A stretch of DNA of 64,000 nt from CAZGUG01 sp964625335 (lineage in GTDB: Bacteria; Bacillota; Clostridia; Ch29), in the NCBI GenBank assembly GCA_964625335.1, contig CAZVBE010000007.1, positions 1 through 64,000 of the forward strand, in the 5' to 3' direction. The position numbers were made by a program, and so were the translations under genes. Within the stretch, counting starts at the first letter, position 1. The number at the start of each line of letters is the position of its first letter. Under the pieces are notes generated by a model, which had not been told where the DNA came from, searched no databases, and saw only the letters and a list, made by a program, of their open reading frames with translations. Below are positions 25,272 to 34,127 of this stretch, piece by piece.

Positions 25272-25497
25272 AATTTATGTCCTGTAACCGGACAACAAGC
25301 TCATCCAATGATATATACGCTTGGATAATATCCATCCCAATATCAACGGCCTGTTCTCCGTACTGCTCCTTAAGATGAAAAATGTCCTCCTTAGAGGCGC
25401 TGCTAATCTCTGTAAGTAATCGTATTGTTGAAATCCTGTTCTTAATCTGTTCCATAGTTTCATTAAGAGAAAACAATTCACAGCTGTTATTTTCCAA
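25270..25497 (-). CDS. Hypothetical small protein (75 aa)
   Basis: Not recognised. From TTG six bases after GAGG it reads MENNSCELFSLNETMEQIKN and ends DELVVRLQDIN; it is mostly helical-looking, acidic, without signal peptide or membrane segment. A GTG three codons upstream overlaps the ribosome site. The stop codon falls at the edge of the converging terminator. A nearly coextensive frame one base off also stays open, so the choice of frame is not certain. It follows cobC in the same direction. Confidence 0.45.
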   Translation of the reverse strand: MENNSCELFSLNETMEQIKNRISTIRLLTEISSASKEDIFHLKEQYGEQAVDIGMDIIQAYISLDELVVRLQDIN

Positions 25498-25638
25498 ACA
25501 AACCACCTCATCAAGCGCTATATTTTGCTGCTTGCTCTACATGCTCCGCTCCGCTTATTATGAGTAATTCGTCTGTTCTGTGTGTGTATTATTCTACACG
25601 TAATTCCTAATTCCTTCCACGTAATTAAAATTTTTTGA

Positions 25639-26250
25639 CTAATTATTCTCAAGATGGTATATATCATTCAAACCGGTCAGCACCGGAAAACCGTCATAAA
25701 CATTAATTGTTGTTATACTGCAGTTATTAATAACATAGTTCCAGTGTCCCTCCACGCCCCGGCCCACAAGCCCTGATATCATAGCCCTTATTGCACCTGC
25801 ATGACTTACTACAAGCGCTCTCCCCTTCGGATTATTCTTTATCAGCCTTTCCAACCATGAATTGATTCTTGAATACGCCATATCCAGGCTTTCTCCGCCC
25901 GGTGCGGCAAAATTTTTATAGTCCCCTCTCCACTTGTTCATATAATCGGGGTACAATTCCTCAAGCTGCCGTTGGCTCATATTCTCCCATTCTCCAAAGT
26001 TAATCTCCTTGATATGGTCAACCGTCTTAATTTCCAGACCGTGATATTTGTTCACAGTCAGAGCCGTCATTAATGCCCGCTCAAGTGGGCTGCTGTATAT
26101 ACAGTCGAACTCCTCTTTTTTAAGTCTGAGGGCAAGTCTCTCTGCCTGACGCAGGCCATTACTATTGAGCCGGGTATCCGTCCAGCCCTGATATACCCTT
26201 TTCCTGTTACCCTCGGTTTCCCCGTGCCTTATAATAATTAGTTCAAGCAT
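25639..26250 (-). CDS. cobC: Alpha-ribazole phosphatase / histidine phosphatase family
   Basis: 203 aa. The phosphohistidine motif IIIRHGETEGN is at the N-terminus, the second His is in VVSHAGAIRAMI (about residue 150), and the acid Glu is in INFGEWENM. In a cobalamin operon this family removes phosphate from alpha-ribazole 5'-phosphate or adenosylcobalamin 5'-phosphate. It is the last gene of cobU-cobO-cobS-cobC, which supports the specific call over a generic phosphoglycerate mutase; still, the glycolytic cluster lacks a mutase and related enzymes exist in this superfamily. Confidence 0.85.
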   Translation of the reverse strand: MLELIIIRHGETEGNRKRVYQGWTDTRLNSNGLRQAERLALRLKKEEFDCIYSSPLERALMTALTVNKYHGLEIKTVDHIKEINFGEWENMSQRQLEELYPDYMNKWRGDYKNFAAPGGESLDMAYSRINSWLERLIKNNPKGRALVVSHAGAIRAMISGLVGRGVEGHWNYVINNCSITTINVYDGFPVLTGLNDIYHLENN

Positions 26251-26287
26251 TCCTGTAACCACCTCTTTAATTATGCGTTCCCTTTAA

Positions 26288-27019
26288 TCAAAAATACATT
26301 AGCAGGCTGTAGGCTGTTAAAAATCCCAGCGATGAGATTTCTCCGAGAGCCCCTAAGGTATCCCCTGTCATACCGCCTATCTTTAAGCTGCATACCTCAA
26401 TAAACCATAGTGAAACAGCCAGTATAACAGCCAGCACAGCAACAGCGCCGGCAAAGCCCAAAAAATAGAATGCTGCCAATAGGGTAAGCACGCTTGCAAA
26501 CAGGGCATCCCTTTTCCCAACGCCCTCTATGAATACATATCCCAATCCTTCCTGTCTGGCACTTTTGGAAAAGGCTGCGCCATATACCATGGCAAGTCTT
26601 GAAAACACAGGCATTATAAGAAGGGCTCCCGGGTTTGATATGGCATTTACCAATGCCACCTTCAAAAGCAGCACCCCGGCTACAGCCAGGACACCGTGGG
26701 TACCCAGCCTGCTGTCCTTCATGACTTCAAGCATCTCTTTCCCGGTTTTATTACTGTACAGACCGTCAAAGGTGTCAGCCAGACCATCCAGGTGCAGGCC
26801 TCCCGTGATAACCACCTCGGCCAGCACTGCCGCCACAGCAGCCACAATCGGGTCAAATACAAGTATTATTCTGTAAAAAAGCCAAACTGCCACCCCAATG
26901 AAGCTCCCTGCAAGGGGCAAATACTTCATTCCCTCCTGCAGGTCCTTTTCCTGTATATCTCCGGTATGGGGAAGGGGAAGCCTGGTTGTAAACTGCAGCA
27001 TTAATACAAGCTTTTTCAT
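26288..27019 (-). CDS. cobS: Adenosylcobinamide-GDP ribazoletransferase CobS
   Basis: 243 aa membrane protein that joins adenosylcobinamide-GDP to alpha-ribazole, the last assembly step of cobalamin. Family motifs are LQFTTRLPLP at the N-terminus, GGLHLDGLADTFDGLYS (DGLADxxD metal-binding motif near residue 76) and MKDSRLGTHGV; five or six hydrophobic helices follow. Its ATG is one base from the cobO stop codon, so the two are coupled. Confidence 0.95.
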   Translation of the reverse strand: MKKLVLMLQFTTRLPLPHTGDIQEKDLQEGMKYLPLAGSFIGVAVWLFYRIILVFDPIVAAVAAVLAEVVITGGLHLDGLADTFDGLYSNKTGKEMLEVMKDSRLGTHGVLAVAGVLLLKVALVNAISNPGALLIMPVFSRLAMVYGAAFSKSARQEGLGYVFIEGVGKRDALFASVLTLLAAFYFLGFAGAVAVLAVILAVSLWFIEVCSLKIGGMTGDTLGALGEISSLGFLTAYSLLMYF

Positions 27020-27020
27020 T

Positions 27021-27566
27021 TCACCATTCTATCCCTTCCCTGGAGCCTACTCCCTGGTCAAAGGGGTGCTTTATCATTTTCATTTCTGTCACCAAATCGG
27101 CCATTTCCATTATTCTTTCCGGAGCGTCCCTGCCCGTCAATATTATTTCCATATTGTCAGGTTTTCTTTCCAGTAAATCACAGATTTCGTTTTCGGTCAG
27201 CAGCCCATTATGCAGTATACCCATAATTTCGTCCAATATCAAAATATTGCATTTCCCCTCGCTTACCAATTCCCTGATAAAGCAAAAAGCCAGTTTTACC
27301 TCCGCCTTAAGTTGTTCCTTTTCCTTATCTGTAAGCGTCCAGAAAAATCCCCTTTCCTTTTCAAAGCGAAATATCTTAAAGTGCGGTTCCAATCTTTTGA
27401 CTGCCTTAAGTTCCCCGGTTTTGCCGCCCTTTAAGAATTGCACCATATATACTGTGTATCCGGCGCCTGCTGCCCTTAACGCCTGTCCCAGGGCCGCGGT
27501 GGTTTTACCTTTGCCATCCCCCGTATACACCTGTATAAGTCCTTTTTCAAGCAATTTCCCCGGCAT
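27021..27566 (-). CDS. cobO: Cob(I)yrinic acid a,c-diamide adenosyltransferase (CobO/BtuR)
   Basis: 181 aa. It attaches the adenosyl group from ATP to the corrinoid cobalt. The family's P-loop YTGDGKGKTTAALG is near residue 14, and the lid/Asp motifs appear as VYMVQFLKGGK and ILILDEIMG. ATG start, 12 bp after cobU. Confidence 0.95.
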   Translation of the reverse strand: MPGKLLEKGLIQVYTGDGKGKTTAALGQALRAAGAGYTVYMVQFLKGGKTGELKAVKRLEPHFKIFRFEKERGFFWTLTDKEKEQLKAEVKLAFCFIRELVSEGKCNILILDEIMGILHNGLLTENEICDLLERKPDNMEIILTGRDAPERIMEMADLVTEMKMIKHPFDQGVGSREGIEW

Positions 27567-27578
27567 AATACACTCTCC

Positions 27579-28139
27579 TCACTTGATTCTCACAGGAATC
27601 CCTGAAACCATCAGATATCCCCTGTCCGCCTCGGCAGCTAAATACTGGTTAACCCGGCCGGCTATGTCCCTGAAAACCCTGCCCAGGGGATTATCCGGAA
27701 CCAGACCCATTCCCACTTCGTTGGAAACAACAACTCCCATATCTCCCCATGTCCTCATACCGGCAACGGCGGAATCCACCTCGGACATTATTGCCGTCTC
27801 TATACGCTCCAGCCTTTCCCTGGTCCATTCACCGCTTTCACAGCCTTCATCCATAAGAAGATTTGTTATCATAACGGTAATACAATCTAAAAGTATCCCG
27901 TGAAATCTCTCTGCCCTGCGGTCAAGGCACTGCCCTATCTCCCTGTAGGCCTCCAGGGTATACCAGAAGGACGGCCTTTCCTGTTTGTGCCTTTTTATTC
28001 TTTCCCTCATTTCCCTGTCAAAGGGGATAGCGGTGGCTATGTATAAAACCCTGTGCCCCCGTTCCATAATCAGGTTTTCTGCAAAGGAACTCTTGCCGCT
28101 GCGGGCACCTCCGGTAATGTATATTAGCTTTTCTTTCAT
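27579..28139 (-). CDS. cobU: Adenosylcobinamide kinase / guanylyltransferase CobU
   Basis: 186 aa. It phosphorylates adenosylcobinamide and then transfers GMP to it. The P-loop is ITGGARSGKSSFAE (near residue 8), the second conserved block is VLYIATAIPFDREM, then RIKRHKQERPSFWYTLE, and the family motif VVVSNEVGMGLVPDNPLGR near residue 150. The start codon overlaps the ogt stop (ATGA type), indicating coupling. Confidence 0.95.
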   Translation of the reverse strand: MKEKLIYITGGARSGKSSFAENLIMERGHRVLYIATAIPFDREMRERIKRHKQERPSFWYTLEAYREIGQCLDRRAERFHGILLDCITVMITNLLMDEGCESGEWTRERLERIETAIMSEVDSAVAGMRTWGDMGVVVSNEVGMGLVPDNPLGRVFRDIAGRVNQYLAAEADRGYLMVSGIPVRIK

Positions 28140-28666
28140 ATTATGCTTTCCTCTCCCACCTTAATACCTTCCAATCTCAGAAGGCTTATCTTGGTATCAA
28201 GGCCTCCGCCGTAACCCACCAGCTTTTTGTTGCTTCCCACAACCCTGTGGCAGGGTATTATTATTGGTATGGGGTTTCTGTTGTTGGCTTGCCCTACCGC
28301 CCTGACGGCAGCCGGATTGCCCAGGGCAGCGGCGACATCTTTGTAGCTGGCGGTACTGCCGTAGGGTATCTGGAGCAATATATGCCATACGCTTCTTTGA
28401 AATACCGTCCCCTTAAGGTCAAGCTCAACTGCGAAGGCCCGTCTGGCGCCTTTAAAATACTCGTCAAGCTGCCCTTTCACAGCTTTAATAACGTCGTTAT
28501 TCCCTTCCTCCACAACGGCCCGGCGGCAGTTTTTGTGTATCCAGTCAAAAAAACCGGCCCTGTCCTCTCCGGGGAGACACAATCGGCACAAACCCCCGGG
28601 AGATGCCGCTGCCAGCATTTCGCCAACAGGCGTGTTAAAAGTGCCGTATACTATCTTCTCATTCAT
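28136..28666 (-). CDS. ogt: Methylated-DNA-protein-cysteine methyltransferase
   Basis: 176 aa. It repairs O6-methylguanine by moving the alkyl group to its own cysteine. The acceptor motif IIIPCHRVVGSNKKLVGYGGG is present, as is the helix-turn-helix region IPYGSTASYKDVAAALG with the Arg finger in AVRAVGQANNRNP. The N-terminal ~80 residues are the less conserved RNase H-like domain. It overlaps the DUF2225 gene by 8 bp and cobU by 4 bp, so it is embedded in the operon although its function is unrelated to cobalamin. Confidence 0.95.
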   Translation of the reverse strand: MNEKIVYGTFNTPVGEMLAAASPGGLCRLCLPGEDRAGFFDWIHKNCRRAVVEEGNNDVIKAVKGQLDEYFKGARRAFAVELDLKGTVFQRSVWHILLQIPYGSTASYKDVAAALGNPAAVRAVGQANNRNPIPIIIPCHRVVGSNKKLVGYGGGLDTKISLLRLEGIKVGEESII

Positions 28667-29348
28667 CCCGGTTCCTCCCTTCTCCCTGACTTCTTACCAA
28701 AGACCACTGCTCCCTGGCCATCTTTACTATCAACGGCCTTTTCCTGCTCATTTTGTGGGATACCACCATGCTAAACCATACTACAGCGTCCTTGCTTTTG
28801 CCAAGCCTTCGGTTCAACTCTCCGATAAGGTATATGAGGGTAATTTCGTCCATCTTTTCCGGCGTTTTTCCCCTGTCGTACATTTTACCGTACTGTTCCA
28901 GTGCATAGCCTAAAAATCTGCTCTCTTCCTTTAAATCACCAGCCATTCTATATAGCCAGGCCAGTCTCATACATATGGAGGCAAGCACACCGATGGAAAT
29001 ACTCTTCCGCAATTGGCAGCAGTATAGTGCCAGCTTGTATGCATCCAACGCATCCTCTATGCTTCTTTTACTGCCAAAATCCCTCTGTGACCACCCTCCC
29101 GATATTTTTGCATGCACCGTTCGGGCATCCTCGGGACTTATTTCGTTAAAGCTGCCCAACATTGCTGCATAGCCGCATTTAGCGCATACAGCCGCTTCGT
29201 ACAAAATCGGATTATAGTCTTTGTAATATACACAAAAATCGGTATCCCTGCTCTCTACCGCACAACTTTTACTCCTTACCCGGCTTGTTTTAAATGCCGC
29301 TCCGCAGACCGGACACTTAAGCTTAACCTGATATAGGGAATTGTCCAT
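28659..29348 (-). CDS. DUF2225 family protein with zinc-ribbon and TPR-like helices
   Basis: 229 aa. It starts with a CPVCGAAF pair and has a second pair CAKCGYAAML near residue 56, a likely zinc-binding site. Residues ~95-215 look like helical repeats (ALDAYKLALYCC, ASICMRLAWLYRMAG, LIYLIGELNRRLGKSKDAVVWF), similar to tetratricopeptide units. DUF2225 proteins have no established function. It is the first gene of the run into ogt and the cob genes, with no cobalamin riboswitch visible upstream. Confidence 0.85.
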   Translation of the reverse strand: MDNSLYQVKLKCPVCGAAFKTSRVRSKSCAVESRDTDFCVYYKDYNPILYEAAVCAKCGYAAMLGSFNEISPEDARTVHAKISGGWSQRDFGSKRSIEDALDAYKLALYCCQLRKSISIGVLASICMRLAWLYRMAGDLKEESRFLGYALEQYGKMYDRGKTPEKMDEITLIYLIGELNRRLGKSKDAVVWFSMVVSHKMSRKRPLIVKMAREQWSLVRSQGEGRNRDE

Positions 29349-29407
29349 AGTCCTCTACTCCCATCTGTCATATTATGTTAGGTGCAACCAGGCCACAATA
29401 AAAGTAG

Positions 29408-29447
29408 TTCTTTATAAAAAGAAAAATTCCTGCCTTAACAGGAATTT
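29408..29447 (-). terminator. Terminator after the vanW-like gene
   Basis: On the minus strand AAATTCCTG pairs with CAGGAATTT across TTAAGG, followed by TTCTTTTTATA. The stem overlaps the last base or two of the stop codon. Confidence 0.8.
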
Positions 29448-30852
29448 ATAGGTCTTGAAAGGGTTGTTCGTCTCCCCCTTCTTGCCCGTCTGGCTCTAAT
29501 CCATCGGGACTCATTCGTATCAGTCCCTTTTCCGGCTTGTATAAATCAACCGAGAGCACTTCCTCATCTTCCCGAACACCGTCCCTGATAACCTGTCTGT
29601 ACGTCTTAACCCTGTAGCCTTTTCGCTCTTCTTTCTCAACAACTGTCTCGCTCGGCATAAGAGTAGGGTCAATAACAATGTCGGATGTTGTATCTATTAC
29701 CTGTATTGTTTCGCTCCTTATACTGACCTTAATGTCTTCTTCCCTTTCCCTGCCGTACACCGCCGTATAAATCCTGTTCCCCTGTATCCAGCTTGCCAGG
29801 TATATATACCCGTTGGAATTGTTCCTGAACTTAAGGTCAAGATACCTGTCCGCAACTGTTGCATCGCGGCCCATGGCAATATAAGCAGATGGGATTGTAT
29901 GATTGTGCCTTTCTACTATTTCAAGGTTTGAATACAGCGCCGCATTATACAATGTGCTCGAGACCTGACATACTCCGCCGCCTATTCCCGGGGTTAACTC
30001 GCCGTTTAATATAACCGGTGCTTCCTGATAACCGTTTTCCTCTGTTCTTAAGCCTGTGGCGCTGTTGAACGAAAACACCCCGCCCGGTTTTATAAGACTG
30101 CCTTCAATGGAACCGGCGGCAAGCTTAAGGTTGTCACTGCGTCCCTCCACCCCGGTATTGAACGCGGAATTATACTGACCCCATTTGGAATTTATCTGTT
30201 CCAGCATTTCAGTTTTTATTTCCGGCTCCCTGGTTACTATAGGAAGTTCCTTTTGGCTGAAATCCCTGTTTTTTAACTCGGTATTTATTTGTCTGAGTGC
30301 CAGGTCAAAGTCCACACCAACTCCCATTTTCCCGGGTGTTACCTCAAACTCGTCTCCCCTTCTGGTTATCGCAGCGTCCACAGGGTGGGCAGCTATCATC
30401 CTGTCAACCCCTTCTATGAATGCCCTTAGGGCAAGGGCATCGCAGCGGAATTCCAGCTGTATATTCTTGCCTTCCTTGCGCACCCGCAGTATTTCCAGCA
30501 TCCTTTCAACGGGATTGCCTGTTTTTCCCGTTTCATAGGCCTCTTTGACCGCTTTGATATATTCAAAGGATCCGCCTATCTGCTCCATTCCCGTCTCCCA
30601 GGCATCGCCGTTATAGGTAACTATAAGTTTTTCCCGGTCAAGCAGGGGCTCCATATGGGTTTCCAGCAGTTCAACTGCCTGCTGCCTGCCCTTTCCCGAA
30701 ACGTCAATTCCCTCTATGCTTATACCACTGTATATGGTATCCAAATTCAGAACCAACAGACATGCAATAAAGAAGAAAAGAATTATTAGTCCTGCTAACC
30801 CCGCTCCTATTTTCGGCCACTGCGGCACAACTTTTTTTTCAGCCGTCTTCAT
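29446..30852 (-). CDS. VanW family protein with peptidoglycan-binding-4 domain
   Basis: 468 aa. One membrane anchor (about residues 14-37, IGAGLAGLIILFFFIACLLV) is followed by an extracytoplasmic part: YSGISIEGIDVSGKGRQQAV marks the PG_binding_4 domain, and the VanW domain carries GGVFSFNSATGLRTEENGY, GGGVCQVSSTLYNAA and HTIPSAYIAMGRDATVADR. The tail (KVSIRSETIQVIDTTSDI onward) resembles a G5-like segment. VanW proteins are found in some glycopeptide-resistance clusters, but most, like this one, are housekeeping cell-wall proteins of unknown activity. ATG chosen after GGGGGAGCAAAT. Confidence 0.9.
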   Translation of the reverse strand: MKTAEKKVVPQWPKIGAGLAGLIILFFFIACLLVLNLDTIYSGISIEGIDVSGKGRQQAVELLETHMEPLLDREKLIVTYNGDAWETGMEQIGGSFEYIKAVKEAYETGKTGNPVERMLEILRVRKEGKNIQLEFRCDALALRAFIEGVDRMIAAHPVDAAITRRGDEFEVTPGKMGVGVDFDLALRQINTELKNRDFSQKELPIVTREPEIKTEMLEQINSKWGQYNSAFNTGVEGRSDNLKLAAGSIEGSLIKPGGVFSFNSATGLRTEENGYQEAPVILNGELTPGIGGGVCQVSSTLYNAALYSNLEIVERHNHTIPSAYIAMGRDATVADRYLDLKFRNNSNGYIYLASWIQGNRIYTAVYGREREEDIKVSIRSETIQVIDTTSDIVIDPTLMPSETVVEKEERKGYRVKTYRQVIRDGVREDEEVLSVDLYKPEKGLIRMSPDGLEPDGQEGGDEQPFQDL

Positions 30853-30980
30853 ATATTTGCTCCCCCAAATCAACTTAACCCCAATCTAAACCTGCAGGTT
30901 TGTCAGCCTGTTACAATAATATATCTGAAAATCCATACTGACAATATACAGTTTTATTGTATATTGTGCTTTTTATGGCA

Positions 30981-32945
30981 TTACACCCTGTTCCAGGATA
31001 TGTCTATACTATCCCCTTCTTTGATTATGTCGGTATACCCCGCCTTTTTGCCATTAATTGCCAGGTCTATTTTTCCTTTGGTTTCGCTTGTATCAAAGTC
31101 CATATAATTAAAAAGGTCTACAAATATATAGGGCTCTTTCCTGAACGGGAGCTTGAGTTCCTCGCCGTTTACCACAATAGTCACCGCCCTGTCCCGGTTG
31201 TTCTCGGCCAGTTTAACACTGTCCCCGTCATTTAATATGTGCGAAAAGTCGGCATTTTTCCCGTTTACCCTGTAAATATAACCCTCCCGCGGCAGTCCGC
31301 AGGTATCAACAAACTCTCCGAGATTCCTTATACGGATAATTTCCAGGCTGTCGCCCTCATTGATAACCTCATCGGTTGCTGCTTTGCTTCCGTTTAGGGT
31401 CCATTGCACCGGCAGAGCAATCCTTTTATCCTCAAGCGTTACCTGGCAGGATTCCCTGTGGATAATCTCCGCCACCGTAGGTCTGGCCGTGCTGCCGGAA
31501 GTTGCCTCCTGTATTTCCACTATGCTGCCGTTTTCAAGTACCGCATCCAGATCTGTCTCTTGTCCGTTCAGCTTAATAACTGCAGCAGTACCCGGTTTCC
31601 CTTTTATTTCCCTCGTTTCGCCATTAACAACAAACTTAACTCCTTCTCCCCTGGCAGGTATCAGTTTTCTTGGAGCAAAGCCGATTGACAGCAGAGCGTC
31701 ACGGATGGTTATTTCCTTTGTATTCAATAACCTTAAGCCCTTTCCGTTTACCGTTACCTCTATAAAATGGTCGCCGGTCGCCCTGTAGCCTGCCAGGGCA
31801 ATACCCGCAGGGGTTATATATTCGGGCCCCAAAAAGCCCGGCGCAGATATTTTAAGCTGGTCGCTCTCCTCCAAACCTTTAATCCCCACCCTGTTTACCG
31901 GAATACCTAACCGTGAAGAAAGACTTTCCTTCAATCCGGGTGTCTGGCTTCCTCCTCCTATACAAAACAAAGCCTTGGGCGGACCCTGATTATATTTTAT
32001 AATGCTTTTGGCTATCTCGTCGGCCATCCTTTCGACTACCGGCCGGATAATTTCAAGCAGCTCCTTGCCACTAATTTCAACCTGGCTGCCCATTATATCC
32101 CTGCAGTTGGCAGTATACCCGCCTGACAACAGCTGAATTTTCACCCTTTCAGCGGTCTTAAAATCCGTTAGGAAATGCTGGGCAATTTTCTCGGTCACTT
32201 CATCCCCTGCAATGGATACCATTGAATAGGCTGAAATACTGCCGCCCCGGGCTATGGCAATATCCGAGGTGCCCGCCCCAATATCAACCATCGCCAGATT
32301 GAGCATTCGCAGGCTGGCGGGAATAGCTAACTGAATTGCGGCTATTGGCTCCAGGGTCAGGTTTATCACCTCAAGGCCAGCTCTTTCCATAACCGTATAC
32401 AGGCTGTCCACCACTGTCCTGGGCAAGAAGGTTGATATCACCTCAACGCCCATTTCGTAGCCCCTGTGACCCTTAAGGCTTGTTATGGGCGTCCCGTCCA
32501 AATAGTAATCAACAACGCTGTACCCCACGCAGTAGTATTGTGACTTGTCCCTGTAAGAGCTCTGTATCTCCTTCTGGGATTTTTGCATGGCCTTGAGTTC
32601 CATGCTGTTCACAAAGGCTGTATCCGCCGGCTCCCATCCTTCAACATTTTCGTTAACCCTTGTCCTGTGAGTTATTAGCGCCCTTCCGGCAGCGGCTACC
32701 GATACATGCTCCAGGGTACAGTTGTTTCTATCCTCAAGTCTCTTTTTTACCTGCATTACCACTTGGGCCACCTGGTCAATGTCGTGAATCTGGCCGTCAA
32801 ACATGCTCCGGTCCCTATGCTCCATTACTTCCATATCTGTAATTTCCAGCCTGTCCTGGCCGGCGCTGCCCCAGGCAAGCACCCCTACTACCGTTCTGGT
32901 ACCTATATCAAGAGCAAATATCCTGTTTACAGATTTCTGTTCCAT
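30981..32945 (-). CDS. FtsA/PilM-like actin-fold ATPase with C-terminal repeat region
   Basis: 654 aa. Residues ~8-390 form an actin-type ATPase related to FtsA: phosphate-1 loop FALDIGTRTVVG, phosphate-2 MVDIGAGTSDIAIA near 219, adenosine motif FCIGGGSQTPGL near 328. No FtsA membrane-targeting helix is seen at the end. Residues ~395-654 hold at least four copies of a short motif, hydrophobic-NG then a hydrophobic-x-x-GDS-hydrophobic segment, near 458, 516, 560 and 630, suggesting tandem beta-grasp-like domains. A role in the cell envelope or division is plausible but unproven. The ATG is seven bases after the nth stop region's GAGG site, and nth overlaps none of it. Confidence 0.8.
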   Translation of the reverse strand: MEQKSVNRIFALDIGTRTVVGVLAWGSAGQDRLEITDMEVMEHRDRSMFDGQIHDIDQVAQVVMQVKKRLEDRNNCTLEHVSVAAAGRALITHRTRVNENVEGWEPADTAFVNSMELKAMQKSQKEIQSSYRDKSQYYCVGYSVVDYYLDGTPITSLKGHRGYEMGVEVISTFLPRTVVDSLYTVMERAGLEVINLTLEPIAAIQLAIPASLRMLNLAMVDIGAGTSDIAIARGGSISAYSMVSIAGDEVTEKIAQHFLTDFKTAERVKIQLLSGGYTANCRDIMGSQVEISGKELLEIIRPVVERMADEIAKSIIKYNQGPPKALFCIGGGSQTPGLKESLSSRLGIPVNRVGIKGLEESDQLKISAPGFLGPEYITPAGIALAGYRATGDHFIEVTVNGKGLRLLNTKEITIRDALLSIGFAPRKLIPARGEGVKFVVNGETREIKGKPGTAAVIKLNGQETDLDAVLENGSIVEIQEATSGSTARPTVAEIIHRESCQVTLEDKRIALPVQWTLNGSKAATDEVINEGDSLEIIRIRNLGEFVDTCGLPREGYIYRVNGKNADFSHILNDGDSVKLAENNRDRAVTIVVNGEELKLPFRKEPYIFVDLFNYMDFDTSETKGKIDLAINGKKAGYTDIIKEGDSIDISWNRV

Positions 32946-32952
32946 CCCAACC

Positions 32953-33606
32953 TCACCACCCATTTTTTTGGTTAAATTCGCATAAATCACACAGCGGGCA
33001 CTCGCCGCACATCGGTTTTCTTGCTTTGCATACCCTTCTTCCGTGATGTATCAGCCAATGATGTGCCCTCGACCATTTGTCCCGGGGAATATTCTCCATA
33101 AGCTGCTCCTCTGTTCCCCGCACATCCTTTGCCCGGGCCAGCCCCAGCCTGTTGGATACCCTGAAAACGTGGGTATCCACTGCTATGGCATCCGCACCAA
33201 AGGCATTGCTAATCACCACATTTGCCGTTTTTCTGCCCACCCCCGGCAGGGATGTCAGCTCCTTAAGCGTATCCGGAATCCTGCCATTGTACTTTTCCGC
33301 TATTATACGGCAGGCTTCCTTAATGTTGTTTGCTTTGGTTTTATAAAACCCGCAGGTCTTTATTATTGCTTCTATCTCGCTTAAGCTTGCAGCCCCAAGG
33401 GCTTTAGCGTCCGGAAATTTTTCAAACAGCCCGGGTGTAACTTTGTTGACCTGCCTGTCGGTGGTCTGGGCAGAAAGCATTGTTGCTACAAGCAGCTCAT
33501 AGGGATTTTGGTGCACAAGTTCGGTGGTGGCATCCGGATAGGTCTGTTGCAATATCTCCAATATCCGTTTGTTTTTTTGACCTTCATTCGTATTACTTTG
33601 TTCCAT
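32953..33606 (-). CDS. nth: Endonuclease III (DNA glycosylase/AP lyase)
   Basis: 217 aa. It removes oxidised pyrimidines from DNA and cleaves the abasic site. The helix-hairpin-helix with catalytic Lys is SLPGVGRKTANVV (Lys 126), the catalytic Asp is in AVDTHVFRV (Asp 144), and the [4Fe-4S] ligands are Cys 193, 200, 203 and 209 in the C-x6-C-x2-C-x5-C pattern. It lies 7 bp upstream of the FtsA-like gene and 21 bp after the DUF503 gene in one transcription direction. Confidence 0.97.
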   Translation of the reverse strand: MEQSNTNEGQKNKRILEILQQTYPDATTELVHQNPYELLVATMLSAQTTDRQVNKVTPGLFEKFPDAKALGAASLSEIEAIIKTCGFYKTKANNIKEACRIIAEKYNGRIPDTLKELTSLPGVGRKTANVVISNAFGADAIAVDTHVFRVSNRLGLARAKDVRGTEEQLMENIPRDKWSRAHHWLIHHGRRVCKARKPMCGECPLCDLCEFNQKNGW

Positions 33607-33627
33607 AACAAGCCTCCCGCACCGTTT

Positions 33628-33909
33628 CTATATCATTTCCTTATGATATCCGGTTATCTCGACTCTGGTATCCGTTTCCACATACCTTACAACCGCATCC
33701 AGTACCCTGTCCACCTGCGCCGTACTGTTGGAAACAATGGAAACTCCTATGGAAGCGGCCTGCCATTTGTCGTTGTTACCAACCTCGGATACCGATACAT
33801 TATACTTATTCCTTATCCTTTCTATTATGCTTTTGAGTATTCTTCTCTTATCCTTTAAGCTCTCCGAATGATAAAGCATTATATCAAGCCTGCATATACC
33901 CGTGAACAT
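33628..33909 (-). CDS. DUF503 family protein
   Basis: 93 aa from the ATG after GGGGGTATTGCC; upstream in-frame residues are rejected as they read through AT-rich promoter-like sequence. It matches the DUF503/YlxP family: LDIMLYHSESLKDKRRILKS, VSVSEVGNNDKWQAASIG and the C-terminal RVEITGYHKEM. The family has a ferredoxin-like fold; the Bacillus member is near ribosome-binding factor genes. Function not known. Confidence 0.9.
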   Translation of the reverse strand: MFTGICRLDIMLYHSESLKDKRRILKSIIERIRNKYNVSVSEVGNNDKWQAASIGVSIVSNSTAQVDRVLDAVVRYVETDTRVEITGYHKEMI

Positions 33910-34029
33910 ATAGGCAATACCCCCAAAGTAATATAGCTTTATTATATCAAAAGAACATTGCAATTAAAATATTAATGCCGTCACAAACAAACAGCCCTGT
34001 AACAAAAGTAACCGCAGGGCTTATGCAAC

Positions 34030-34080
34030 CATTAAAAAGGCTTCAAGAAACCCACTTATGTGAAGATGTTTCGTGAAGCC
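34030..34080 (-). terminator. Terminator after kbl
   Basis: On the minus strand GGCTTCACGAAAC pairs with GTTTCTTGAAGCC over a 16-base spacer, followed by TTTTTAATG. A second smaller stem further on (GCCCTG/CAGGGC, about 33993-34022, then TGTTTGTTTG) may act as backup. Confidence 0.75.
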
Positions 34081-34127
34081 TAATCATCAAAAGCCGTATA
34101 AAAAAGTTTTCTTTCCTGCTGTTTGCT

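Noticed and set aside
29349..29445. Cobalamin riboswitch before the cob operon
   Set aside because: The region upstream of the first gene is short, holds the end of another unit, and shows no B12-box sequence.
29446..30852. vanW-like gene as evidence of a vancomycin resistance cluster
   Set aside because: No vanA/B ligase, vanH, vanX or vanRS genes are present; the architecture is the common housekeeping one.
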